Below are positions 1 to 10,265 of a DNA stretch of 64,000 nucleotides, piece after piece (position 1 is the stretch's first letter; every line of letters starts with the position of its first letter). The stretch is from Neurospora tetraspora. Its lineage: Eukaryota > Ascomycota > Sordariomycetes > Sordariales > Sordariaceae. The DNA is taken from assembly GCF_033439725.1 (NCBI RefSeq), contig NW_026944388.1, positions 124,001-188,000 on the forward strand, written 5' to 3'. The position numbers and the translations under genes were made by a program. The notes under the pieces were generated by a model. That model searched no databases, was not told the DNA's origin, and was given only the letters and a program-made list of their open reading frames with translations.

Positions 1-666
1 GGAAGAAGCGGGACCGTACAGCTGGATGACAAGGTGAAGCTGGCGGTGCGCGCGCATATCCGGCACGAGCACACGGAATATGAACAGCTACTGAGAAAGG
101 GCAAGACTCGCGAGGGAGCCAGAAGAAAAGTCTACAGCAAGCTTAAGGAGGTTGCGAGACTGTGGGGAGGACGACCGGCGAAGAGTGCTGGGACAAAGCG
201 AAAGGCCGAAGACGATGGGGACGAAGTAAGAATAACTCGGGAGGGGAGTAAAATGCGCAAGAGACAAAAGAAAGAGGAAGGAATCAAAACGGCAGCTACC
301 GGTGCAAAGACCGCACGACTCAAGAGAGGAATGATAGAACGGAAGAAAGCCAGAAAAAGGATGACCCGTGAAGAGAGACAATTACTAGCTGAAGAAAGCA
401 GGACATCAAAGGTATCTGGCCTACGGGTTCAGACTCGCCGTATGGCCAGGGAAGGAATCGAGCCTTTGGGAGGTACCGAGGAAGAACCGATAATCATTGA
501 CGATAGCGACGGACAAGACGCTGTCTTTACTAGAGGCGAGGACACCGACTTTGACGACGGCAATGAGTCGGACTGGAGCAACTGGAGCGACATCAGCTTT
601 GGCAATGCCACTGGGAAGAAGTCGCAGCAAAACGACCATCACTGGACGAAGCCATGCCGGAACTGA
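1..666 (+). CDS. DUF2293-domain protein, C-terminal part (cut by window edge)
   Basis: The frame is open from base 1, so the gene begins upstream of the window; the stop is at 664-666. The first 50 or so codons read D-D-K-V-K-L-A-V-R-A-H-I-R-H followed by a helix-rich stretch ending K-L-K-E-V-A-R-L-W-G-G. This matches the fungal DUF2293 domain, whose function is unknown. The rest is strongly basic (many KR pairs, probable nuclear localisation signals) and then acidic. A P-I-I-I-D-D-S-D motif near the C-terminus looks like a SUMO-interacting motif (hydrophobic core followed by acids). A nuclear protein is inferred, not shown. No intron is needed in the visible part. Confidence 0.7.
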   Translation, partial: GRSGTVQLDDKVKLAVRAHIRHEHTEYEQLLRKGKTREGARRKVYSKLKEVARLWGGRPAKSAGTKRKAEDDGDEVRITREGSKMRKRQKKEEGIKTAATGAKTARLKRGMIERKKARKRMTREERQLLAEESRTSKVSGLRVQTRRMAREGIEPLGGTEEEPIIIDDSDGQDAVFTRGEDTDFDDGNESDWSNWSDISFGNATGKKSQQNDHHWTKPCRN

Positions 667-1465
667 CGGTCCATGCTGAGTGGCTGCAGAGTGGCTTGCC
701 AACGTAACAACATGCCAATAACTGCCACGAGAACGTCTGTATGCATGTTCCATGATGTCTGTAATATTTAAACCTGCGATCTGTGCCTGGGCTATGCTCG
801 ATGGCATGAAGTCGTGCCACCAATATGGTGCCAAGCACGGCATCGGTTTGTAGTCAGCAGAAGCGAAGCGTCTTGCGCGAAGCGAACCCTGTTGGCTGGA
901 CCAAGGCCTGGTATACTTGTACTCACGCCGATGTTCTGGCGCCGACAGTCCTGCTGTTGAAACCACACATTAGCCCAGCGTGTCCGACTGAGAATGGAAT
1001 AGCACGGTCTTGTTTGAGTAACATGTTGAGAAGACAAAGACATTGTGCGTCTGGCTGAAGAGACCCAGCCACTCCAGACTGCGAGAAAGCACGGGACGTC
1101 TAAAGAGCCGAGAGGCTGCATGTGCATTTGAAGCCCCAGATACCACCACCCCTTGCGTTTCCCAAGGGTTTTGCCAGCGGGTGTTATTGGACCATATATA
1201 GGTACCGGGACGGCGGGCTGCGGGACACGACCGCACTTCCCCATCCTGCACGTCTCGGACTCCGGAATGGGGACATTACATACGGCCCCCCGAAACCTTG
1301 GAAGACTGTGTAGCCATCGAGTAAGACGAACCTGGACGAGGTGCTGCGAGCTGCAAGGGAGACCACAATGAATGATAAGGCCTTCATGCCCATCTCTGGG
1401 GACCTGATCAGATCCTTTGTCTTCTCTGGCTCCTCTCGAAAGTCAGATCGAAATCACTGTCAACC
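667..1465. other. intergenic spacer, no gene seen
   Basis: No frame here has coding character. It contains the 3' flank of the DUF2293 gene and the promoter side of the scytalone dehydratase gene. Confidence 0.6.
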
Positions 1466-2112
1466 ATGGCCAACGCAGCAAACCCCAAGACTCAGATCAC
1501 CTTTGAGGGTTCGTCCGTTCGTGTCCTCCAAGCTCCATGATGTTTGCTGACAAGAAGAACAGAGTACCTCGGCTGCACCGAAGCATGCTTCGAGTGGGCG
1601 GACAGCTATGACACCAAGGACTTTGACCGGTTGAGGAAGTGCATCGCTCCCACCTTGAGGGTAAGATGAGAGATCCCTCCAAGTTTGCAAAGTGGTGACT
1701 CTGGCTGATGATGTTCACCCGGGCTTAGATCGACTACCGTTCGTTCCTCAACAAGCTCTGGGAGGCCATGCCGGCCGAGGAGTTCATCAAGATGGTGTCG
1801 GACAAGAAGGTGATTGGCAACCCCCTCTTGCGGACGCAGCACTTTATGAGCGGCATCAGCAAGTGGGAGAAGGTGTCGGACACGGAGATCATCGGCTACC
1901 ACCAGCTCCGCGTGCCTCACCAGGTCTATACAGACTCGAGCTGCACCAAGGTTGCCGTCACCGGCCACGCCCACAGCCACAACACCCACTACTACAAGAA
2001 GATCAATGGCGTCTGGAAGTTTGCCGGTCTCAACCCGGATATTCGTTGGACCGAGGGTGACTTTGACAAGGTCTTTGCTGATGGGCGTGAGGAACTTGGC
2101 GAGGTCAACTAA
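1466..2112 (+). CDS. scytalone dehydratase (DHN-melanin pathway)
   Basis: Three exons: 1466-1508, 1563-1660 and 1729-2112, giving 174 aa, the usual length for the family. The enzyme dehydrates scytalone to 1,3,8-trihydroxynaphthalene and vermelone to 1,8-DHN in melanin synthesis; it is a small NTF2-like alpha+beta barrel. The expected active-site residues are present: Y30 and D31 (A-D-S-Y-D), Y50 (R-I-D-Y-R-S), H85 (R-T-Q-H-F) and H111 (R-V-P-H-Q). The motifs [10 protein letters not shown] and G-H-A-H-S are also typical. Intron 1 uses an unusual GTTCGT donor; intron 2 has a standard GTAAGA donor. Exon phases fit exactly. No other melanin gene lies beside it. Confidence 0.93.
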
Positions 2113-2553
2113 GCGACAACACGTTGTCGTAGTTGGGTGTGTGTTCAAGCAGACTCAGTAGCGAAATCGAATGAAGTATAATCTAGAAGCCTGATGGAGT
2201 GATACGTGAACGAGGAGAGTCAATGTTTGAACGTTTTCAAGTAGTGTAGATGAAATGAGACTTTCCATGTTCATCGCTGTTGTCGATCGCCGTGGACGTT
2301 TCCTTGGTGGATCTGTGGAGCCCCAAAGGAGCCCTATTAGTGGGGGCCAAGCCACTATCACAGCAACCCCCAGGTGCATCGGTACGTACCTCGATAACGG
2401 CTGTTGCGATGATGGAATTGTTTGAGATTTGCAACTTCAAAAAACTAAACAACTTCCTCCTTCTCGACCCTATATATCCTCTCAATGACACTCCAGAGGT
2501 GACCAGGCGCGACAGACTCGCGACTACGTCAACCACACGGGAAGCACTCCAAT
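2113..2553. other. intergenic spacer between scytalone dehydratase and mdm10
   Basis: About 440 bp with no coding frame. It holds the 3' end of the melanin gene and the mdm10 promoter, including a TATATA stretch near 2470. Confidence 0.5.
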
Positions 2554-4068
2554 ATGCGCGAGTTCATGAACTACATCACCAATGCCTTCTACGGCGCAAC
2601 GGGGTGGAACGAAGACAACAAGTACAACGAGCTGAATGCGACATCCAGAGGTGCGATCCTAACAGTGTTATTGTGTTGTTATTACCGCTTCTCGGTAGGC
2701 CTCCTGCAGTAGTACTTGAAGACTAATACAAAGACCCAACAACCAGAACTTATCGACTTCCCTCTGCCCCGTGGCTTGCGCCTGACCCTCTCCTCGCTCG
2801 CAACCCCCCATTTTGCGACAAGCTACCAACTCGGCAGTGTTGGCGTCGTCGACGGCTCGATATCATACCTACACAGCTCCATTCCCCTGACCCATATCGC
2901 CGCCCAGTCCGACAAGATCCCGCTCCCCGCTCTCCTACGATGTTACCGCCGTCTACATGACCTTCGCTCGCCCGGCCAACACTACATGCTCGATGCCGAT
3001 CCGTTGTCTGGGCTGCCGCCATCACCACAAAGCGCACAAGCACTACTAGGCGCAGTATCAGATGCCGCTGTGGCTAATGGGACGCTGGCTGGAGGGAAAA
3101 CCGATCAGGATCCAAGCAAATACACACACTCTCTTCTCTACGGCCGTCTGTATCTGCCCAAGTCACTGCTCGAGGGCATGATCATCAAGCGCTTTACCCA
3201 AGCGCTTCAGGTCCAAGTAAGAGCCGTCAGTGAGCAGTCCTTAAGGAATGGCGGAACCATCCTGGGCTTGGTGCAGTATGACAAGGGCAACTATGGTCTC
3301 GAGGGTCTATACTCGACCGACGGTGGTCTGCTGGGTTTCCGCGGTCTTTATAACTTTGGCGGCGACGCCTCTTCCTCGACCTGTGATCCCTGGACACCTG
3401 CGCCAGGAGAGAACAGCATCAACGGAAATGGCCAGGCCGGCGAGAAGGAGCGCATCTACGGTCGCTTCAGCGTCGGCGGAGAGCTCTACTACGGAACCCT
3501 GAACAAGTCAGGCGGCATGTCGCTCGGTGCACGCTTTGTCACCCTGCCAGCACACCGGGGAACACCGCTGACCGCAACCCTGACCATAAACCCACTCATG
3601 GGCAATATTAACGCCACCTATGCCCTCCTAGCCCGAGAATACTGCTCGCTCGCAACGCGGGTCGAGTTCAACGTATATAGTTATGAAAGCGAGTGGGCGG
3701 TAGGTATGGAACTCTGGAGTAATCGTAGACCAGCCGGCTTCCTGCTCGGCGCGAGCCCTTCCAACGATCCCGAGCCGGAACCACAGCCCCCCAGGAAGAA
3801 GGAGAGGAGTTTCCAGGCGAAAATGGAATGGCGACTGGATGATCCTGAGCCCGAACCCGAGCCTGCTCCCAAGAGCGAATCAGACAAGAAAAAGAACGAC
3901 GAGTACAAGGGAGTCCTGAAAGCTCGCCTTGACAACAACCTCCGCATTGGGTTGCTGTGGGAAGGAAGGGCCAAGTCCCTTATCTTCAGCCTGGGAACGG
4001 GGATCGATCTGCATAAATTGGGTGAACCCTTTAGGAGCCTTGGCCTTGAGGTTCAGTACTCTTCTTGA
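2554..4068 (+). CDS. mdm10: Mdm10, mitochondrial outer-membrane beta-barrel (ERMES and SAM complexes)
   Basis: Two exons, 2554-2650 and 2747-4068 (96-nt intron), giving 472 aa. Exon 1 starts M-R-E-F-M-N-Y and continues A-F-Y-G-A-T-G-W-N-E-D-N, the usual Mdm10 N-terminus. Exon 2 opens with L-S-S-L-A-T-P-H-F-A-T-S-Y, a family hallmark, and ends L-G-L-E-V-Q-Y-S-S, a final beta strand with the beta-signal pattern. Mdm10 tethers ER to mitochondria within ERMES and helps the SAM complex assemble Tom40. An acidic, proline-rich insertion (repeats of P-E-P-E-P) lies near residues 360-400, as in other filamentous fungi. Its 3' end faces the next gene only 166 bp away. Confidence 0.92.
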
Positions 4069-4234
4069 TCGTCGTGGTAAAACCTGGGACGACGAACATC
4101 TTAATCCAACAACATTATCCGTACAGCTGTTCTTCAGACAAACCAAGCTTCGTAAAATGTAAAGCAGGTGGCCGTGGTATGAAATGGGGAAACAGTGGAC
4201 CACTGTCCCGAATGATACGGAGATTCAGGCCGCG

Positions 4235-6955
4235 CTACTCCAGGCAAATGGGGGTCTCAGGACTAAAGCCGTCCCAGGATGGAGCAGCGGAGACAGCTCT
4301 CTCGATCGATTTCAAGACTTGTCGAGATCCTGTATTATCGGAGGATCTTTCTGGAGTCACAGGCTGCCCACCATGTTGCATCGGCTCTTTCTCGTACTCT
4401 TGCTGCTTTGGCTCTTGCCGTGGCTCATGCTCGCCCCGCTGTTGGTTGTCCGCCTGGTGTTCATTCTGCCGATTCTCCTGATACCGCCTGACGGCTTTGG
4501 CAAACACGCTCCTCTCCTGAATCCTTCTAAGTTTGCTGGGTCGTATCTTTGCTGCGAGACTGACCTTGTCAGGGGCAGCGGGCATATCGACCACCTTTCT
4601 ACCGGCTAAGCCCTTCGACTGCCCCAGTTTGAGGCGTTGCAACAAGCGAGAAGAAGCCGGAGGTCCAGATAGACGTGGATAGATATCTCTATGGCGGCTA
4701 CTCTCCCGGTAGCTGAACCTCTTCAAGTTTAGTTGTTTGCTGGACTTTTTTACAGTCGTCTTAGGGGGAGGCCGAGTTGAAACGTGCGCACTGGGAGAAC
4801 CGGGCTCGTCATCCGGTATCATCCTGTACTGCGACCTTTCCGATGAACTTGGGCGTGGAAGACATACTTCCAAGCGAGGAGGGGAGCGAGGCGGCGGTTG
4901 TTGAACGGTCTGACCTAGACGTTCGGGATTCCGAGGTCCCTGCACCGAGGCTTCTATCGACGGCAAACACGACGGAGCCGGAGCTGTAGCCAGTGAAGGG
5001 GCCGTTACAGGAACTGGAGTCTGGAAAAAACCCGAACGGCCGTTTATGGTTGATATAGGGTCGAGTAAAGATGCAGACGTTGACGAATTGGTGGTGGCCT
5101 GGGTCGAGTCAAAGGGCTGTTCGCTACCCTTCTGTAACATATAAGGCCTGTCACCACCTTCTTGTGAGCTATACCTCTCCTCGTTGTCCTTCTGATATAG
5201 GCTGTATCTTTGATCGGATAACTTGTCTACCTCCGGCGCGGAAAGCGGGTTACCGAGTAGACGGGCTGATGAGGGTTGAGTTGTGCGGGACGCGATCGAT
5301 TTTAACGGAACTCTTGGTGATCCCAGAAAGCGCCGAGGAGACTGTGCTTCGAGAAATTGGTTGAATTCCTCTTTGTTAAGTCCTAAACGTTTCCTGACTC
5401 CCTTCAACGGTTTGGCACAGAAATTTTGCCCTTGGAATACCTCCCAATGACCCGGAGGAGAGGTGCCCAGCAATCCTTGGAGCCGTCTAGAAGCAGCGAC
5501 CTGCCGGCGAGCTGCCTCGGTGGTTGGCTTTGGTCTGATCGGTGTCGTAAATTCTTCTTGCATTTCCACCTGAGCTTCGTCGTCGGCTCTCGGGCTTACT
5601 GGTTGTTCATCCTCAACCTCGTTATATTCCCCGTTGATTAGCGACCCGAAGTCAACCATCGGTCCATTCTCATCCATCTCCTGTTGCCGGTCGAGTTCTT
5701 CGTAGTCATTATCCCTTTCTGCAACTTCTGTATCTGCCTCGGCGGCGGGCGTTGGCTCCCGGGCAGCCGACGACGGGCCTGGCTGTATAGCAGCAGGATT
5801 GGAGCAGCCGGCTCAGTTGGCGCACACGGTAGACTTGGCTCGACTTCCGGGGACTACGAAAGGGATAGTTTCGACGGCGAATGTGACGCCGGTCACTCGA
5901 CGGATTTTGGCCAAGTACCCTAGGCAACTGTGGTAGTGTCACATTAGCAAAGCAGTTCGTGCCTCCAAGTTTGAAATGGAGCTGTAAAGTGGGAAGCAGA
6001 CTTACCTGCCGCATGTGCTGTGGTTGAGGAAGATCTTGGCCTTGGATCGCTCGGAGGATAGTTCGACTTGTTTTAGCTCAGCCATGCGAGCCAAGTCGCT
6101 GGTCTGCAGGAAGTCTTGGAGCAACTTCAGCACCCAAGCCGTGGACAATTGCTTTTCAACACTAGCACGAGTTAGTAGAGGGGTAATAAGTCAAAAGCAC
6201 ATTGATAGGGAACGTACTGTGATGCCATGTACCTCCTAACATGCTCCGGGGGAACGACACTCTCCCGGACAGTCGTAGGGTTGCATATATAGTTTGAACT
6301 CCATGACCTGACAGGCATATCGGACTAGAGCGGTCATTTTTGCATTGGGAAGGACTCCTTGCGTCGATGACTCCCCTTCGTCTTTCCACCCGCTTACTGC
6401 CATCATCTGCGGGACGACCGACCCATAAGAGGCGATGAAGCCACAGGTAGAATTCTGGACCGGGAACGCCAGACTCGTAGTGACGACCTCCTGTAGTATT
6501 GTCAACTTCCTCCCGTCTGTCAAGATTGTGGAGCCCGAAAGGGGGTGGTCATTCGTGGAAAGGATAGCTCGAAGGGCCTCGGGTTCGCGGAATATGGTTG
6601 AAATGAACCGAGCCTTTTTGTCCCTCCTTTTGGCTGGCTGCCATCCAAGTCGCTCGTATTGCTTCAACTTCTTTGCTCTTAAAGTTGCCGAACGAGCGTA
6701 CTGTCGCGCGGTATACCCCTTTTTGTCTTTGATACTGAAGGAAGCCTTCCATAGCAGAAGCAGCTTGACTGTCGAGAGGGAACCGGTGAGTATAGCTAAG
6801 TGTAAAGGGGTGACCTGATCTCTGATGGTTCGAGTGTTCACGGCGCTCTTGTCCTGGTGAAGGATCCGCTTGACCCTTTTGAGGTCTCCTTCTAGGATAG
6901 CTTCATGTATTGGGCGTAGGCCAAGCGCCTTGGTCATGAACTCGGAGGGCTCCAT
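4235..6955 (-). CDS. ankyrin-repeat protein with deaminase-like zinc domain and long disordered tail
   Basis: My model has five exons on the minus strand: 6955-6398, 6324-6218, 6161-6006, 5927-5828 and 5782-4235 (822 aa). Exon 1 holds ankyrin repeats (G-L-R-P-I-H-E-A-I, T-P-L-H-L-A-I-L-T-G-S). Splicing the 73-nt first intron restores the frame into N-Y-I-C-N-P-T-T-V-R-E-S. The next two junctions create M-A-S-H-V-E-K-Q (H222, E224) and H-S-T-C-G-S-C (C272, C275). H-x-E plus C-x2-C is the zinc and catalytic signature of the cytidine-deaminase fold. The C-G-S-C motif exists only across the exon 3/4 junction, which supports the splicing. The tail is rich in S, P, Q and charge, with no domain seen. 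Weak point: intron 4 is only 45 nt with a GTGTGC donor. If it is not used, a 311-aa protein ends at 5813 and the tail (ATG at 5677) would be a separate gene. Confidence 0.65.
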
Positions 6956-7752
6956 GCTGGATGACAACGAGATACATCTATTCAACCTCGTATCGATACT
7001 TCCTGTGAGTCGTCATGTGAGAATCTTGACGCGACTCTGTGAGCTCAAGGTGACAGCACACCGAGATGAGGATCTCACGAAAGTTGTTTTGTGTAGAACC
7101 GCGGGACAGTAAGAATCTGAAAATGATATTGGCTTCTACTAAGCACGATAGATAATAAGAATAGACGTGATACAGGAACTATTGCTCCAACGAGAGGGTG
7201 GTGATGAAGTGAATGAAGACGGTTGGCTCCGACAGAAGATCTTGCTGATAGATTCTCCCGGTTTCAAAGTAGAAGTGGAATGTGACGCGTGGGCAAGATG
7301 GATGGTAGAGGATTGATTGTAGTTTGGAGAGAAACGCGCGAGCTTCGAGAGTGCTGCCAATTATCTCTCTCCGGCATATGGTATGTAACACGAGGGAACA
7401 GACGTATCCTAGCAAACTTCGCAAGCCTCACTTTGAAAGATCGGACGACAAAGTGAGGGGTGTATGCAATGGGCAAGATGGGTCATAGTTATGGCACTGG
7501 CACTAAGCAGAGGCGAGTCAACAAAGAGTCTGGATGTAAAGGGGTGATATTTCACACTGGGATGTTTACGATATTCGAAAAACCAGCAACCCGAGGCATG
7601 ACCAAGAAGCAATCCATTTTTGACGCCTGAAACCTGATATGCTACCGGGAAAACGAAATCATGCGACGCAAAGCCTTCACTCCAGAAACTGCGGGTATCG
7701 TATTCGTGAAAGGGGAAGATTTAGATATTATTCATGATATCTAGTGACGAAT
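6956..7752. other. intergenic spacer, no gene seen
   Basis: About 800 bp between the start of the ankyrin gene and the 3' end of S19. Short frames exist on the minus strand (around 7139-7612) but none has splice signals or recognisable protein. Confidence 0.5.
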
Positions 7753-8616
7753 TTACTCGTCATCCTCCTCATCGGCCTCAATGACGGTCTGGGCGATACC
7801 TGTACCATGTGTGTTAGCGCCTGATTCAACCAAGACTGTTTCCAAGAGCAAACTTACGGTCCAGATCACGCTGGCCCTGCTGGGTGATGCGGCGGCCACC
7901 CTTCTCCTCATCGTGCTCGAGGACACCGATCTTCTCGAGGGCCTGGAGGACCTTGCGGTCAACGGAGCCAGAGGCCTCGACGTGGTGGGAGGGACGGCTG
8001 CCACGGTTCTTGGCAGTGCCGTGGACGCGGCGGAGACGGCCAACACCAACGGTCTTGCGGAGGTAGACGTGGCGGGCAACGGAGGCGGCGCGGACGTAGA
8101 ACCAGTCGATGTCCTGGGGGGGCATCTCCTTGGCGGGGCCGGTCTTGACGGTGTCAACCCAACCTGTTATCGCGAGTTAGCCGGCTGCCTCTTCATCTGG
8201 GGAAATCTTTTGGGATTCAAAGCCTACCGGGAACGGGCAGCTTGCCCTGGCGCTTCAAGAAAGCAGCATAGGCGTTGACGAACTTGTGGGGCTACATATC
8301 ACACAAAAATACCGTATTAGCAATGATTCCGTCATCGGAAGTCTTTCGACCCCCTCGCGCCTGCTCCCATTTTCTTCTTTTGTTGTTGTCGTGCCCGCTG
8401 GTTGTGTTTCGTCGTCGTGATCGCCGGCCAGCTCGGCAAGCTCCAGCTCAGCTCATCGTTTTTGAGGGCTCAGAATTGCGTTTGCCAGCCGATCGACTTC
8501 GGACTCGGACAGCGATCGATTGATTTGAAGTTTCTGGTTCGGCCGCAGAGGAGATCTCAAGACGGAGATCTGTAGTGGCCTACCTCGACGTCCCGAACAG
8601 TGACACCTCCAGGCAT
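7753..8616 (-). CDS. rps19: 40S ribosomal protein S19 (eS19)
   Basis: Four exons on the minus strand: 8616-8584, 8291-8228, 8163-7858 and 7799-7753 (149 aa, normal length). The protein starts M-P-G-G-V-T-V-R-D-V and shows the eS19 core F-V-N-A-Y-A-A-F-L-K-R-Q-G-K-L, D-W-F-Y-V-R-A-A-S-V-A-R-H-V-Y-L-R and G-R-R-I-T-Q-Q-G-Q-R-D-L-D-R. It ends in an acidic E-A-D-E-E-D-D-E, where yeast and animals usually stop earlier. eS19 sits in the 40S head and is needed for late 18S rRNA maturation. The first intron is long (292 nt), as is common close to the start codon of fungal ribosomal protein genes. Telobox-like sequences lie upstream (see 8844). Confidence 0.95.
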
Positions 8617-10265
8617 TTTGACGGTTGGTTGGGTTGATTAGCCGACTTAATTGAAGTTGCTCGCTCGGTGGTGCAAAGAGTCGCGATAGCTGCCAGCGGT
8701 GGAAATTTTCTAGGTGGAGGGAAGTCTTGGCATTGAGACTGCACGGGCCAGCACCGCCTTAACGATTAGGGCTGTGGCCCTTCCGCCCTTTGCACCTTGC
8801 CAGTGCTCGCCTAGCGGGAGCGCCTCGAAATCACAGCTACAATAACCCTAACCCCATTCCCGACTGGCCAGATTCTCTTGGCATACAGCAAGCCGTGGAG
8901 AACAGAAGCGTCTAAAATGTTTGGGATCATCCCCGCGTCTCGGACTCCGCATTCCGTTCCACTCCACTTCACAACCTTGTTGACTTGAAAGAGTCCGTTC
9001 ATCCAAATCCATTATCTCAGCATGTGAAGTCTAGACCTCACGCATCGGTCAATCATCGTCATGGACACTCGTTCACTCATTCTTCAACAACACAGGTTGC
9101 TCGTCATCAATAGCACACGAGGTACCTTATAGTTCACGATTGGCTAGTGACCTCAGCAGGTTCCTGAGCAAGCATGATTTCGCGCCGTGGCTTGTCTCCG
9201 CTACAGTCAAGGGGAAGACGAAAACCTAGTATGCCTTATATACAAATTACATCCTCAGATATCCGCTTCGAAATATGTCGTATAGACTGGGATATTACAA
9301 TACCTACACGTATGATGTTGTCTCTTCGGGAGATCTCCAGATTCCAGATCCGCGAGCCGCCCATGCCGCCACAGGAATACCTCCTGCATCATCGAACCAA
9401 TGGAAGGGATGGTTGGGGGCTGAGTTACACAACAATTCGTCGCTCGTGGATGTTTCCTTGCCAATGACCGGGGAGCTCGTCTCCAGATTTGGAGTCGCTG
9501 CCATTCGTTAACGCCGGCTTCGTGGTATCTCTAACAGGCACGGTTTCATCATGACAATTTCGATTCCTCTATCAACCTCATCACGGACACTGATCACTTT
9601 GCAAGTAATAGCCGTCTAGCTTTACAACGAGTGATGACCAGGTTGCTGCAGTCCTCTAACACAACCATGTCCCCATCACCAGCCTCGGCGCTTTGAGCGG
9701 CCCGGTCACAGGCCCCGTAAACTTGGATTTGCCTTCCCCGAAACGACATACTCCAGGCTTGCGGCTGAGAACCCAATTTGAAGGTCTTGGGAATACCACG
9801 ACAACATGTCAAAGCCACGTGTGAAGAGATCTTCTACATGGGTACCTACATAGGACTTCACAGGACGCGCTAGAAGCGGCTTGAAACTCATCGCAAATTT
9901 GAAGGATCAGTCCCGAACAAGGGCCAAACGTAACGACGAGTACGCCGAATCACTCCACAAGCGCTTAATGCCTTGACCCTGCGTCTCTCATGAACAACGT
10001 ATCTGTTCTTGTCCGAGTGGGCTGGAATAAATAGGCCCTTATTCCCTCCGGTTGAACGTCCGCGATTTCAGGCCCAATTTGTGACTGGCATCGCTTCTTT
10101 CTTTTCAAGTGTACTTTGTTTCTGTCTTTACTGCAGACATTCCTTCTTCACCTGCTGGCAGGTTTACCTTTATTTGCACAGATATTGTATTCATTACATT
10201 GATTTATTCATTCTTGAACACCTTCACACTAGTCAATAAAGTGTTGACTTTCCTTTTCCTTCATC
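8617..10265. other. intergenic spacer between S19 and the lectin gene
   Basis: 1.65 kb. The left end is the S19 promoter. The only frame with an ATG and a protein-like look is 9275-9511 on the plus strand (78 aa, starting M-S-Y-R-L-G-Y-Y-N). It has no recognised family, so I do not call it a gene. An AATAAATAG stretch near 10027 may serve as TATA for the lectin gene. Confidence 0.4.
8844..8855. promoter_or_regulatory. telobox-like motif upstream of S19
   Basis: AACCCTAACCCC lies about 230 bp upstream of the S19 start codon. A second partial match, TTAGGG, is near 8766. TTAGGG-type sites bind Tbf1-like factors at ribosomal protein promoters in several fungi; use here is inferred. Confidence 0.35.

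Noticed and set aside
421-966. 181-codon minus-strand frame
   Set aside because: Overlaps the real DUF2293 C-terminus on the other strand and has no family resemblance.
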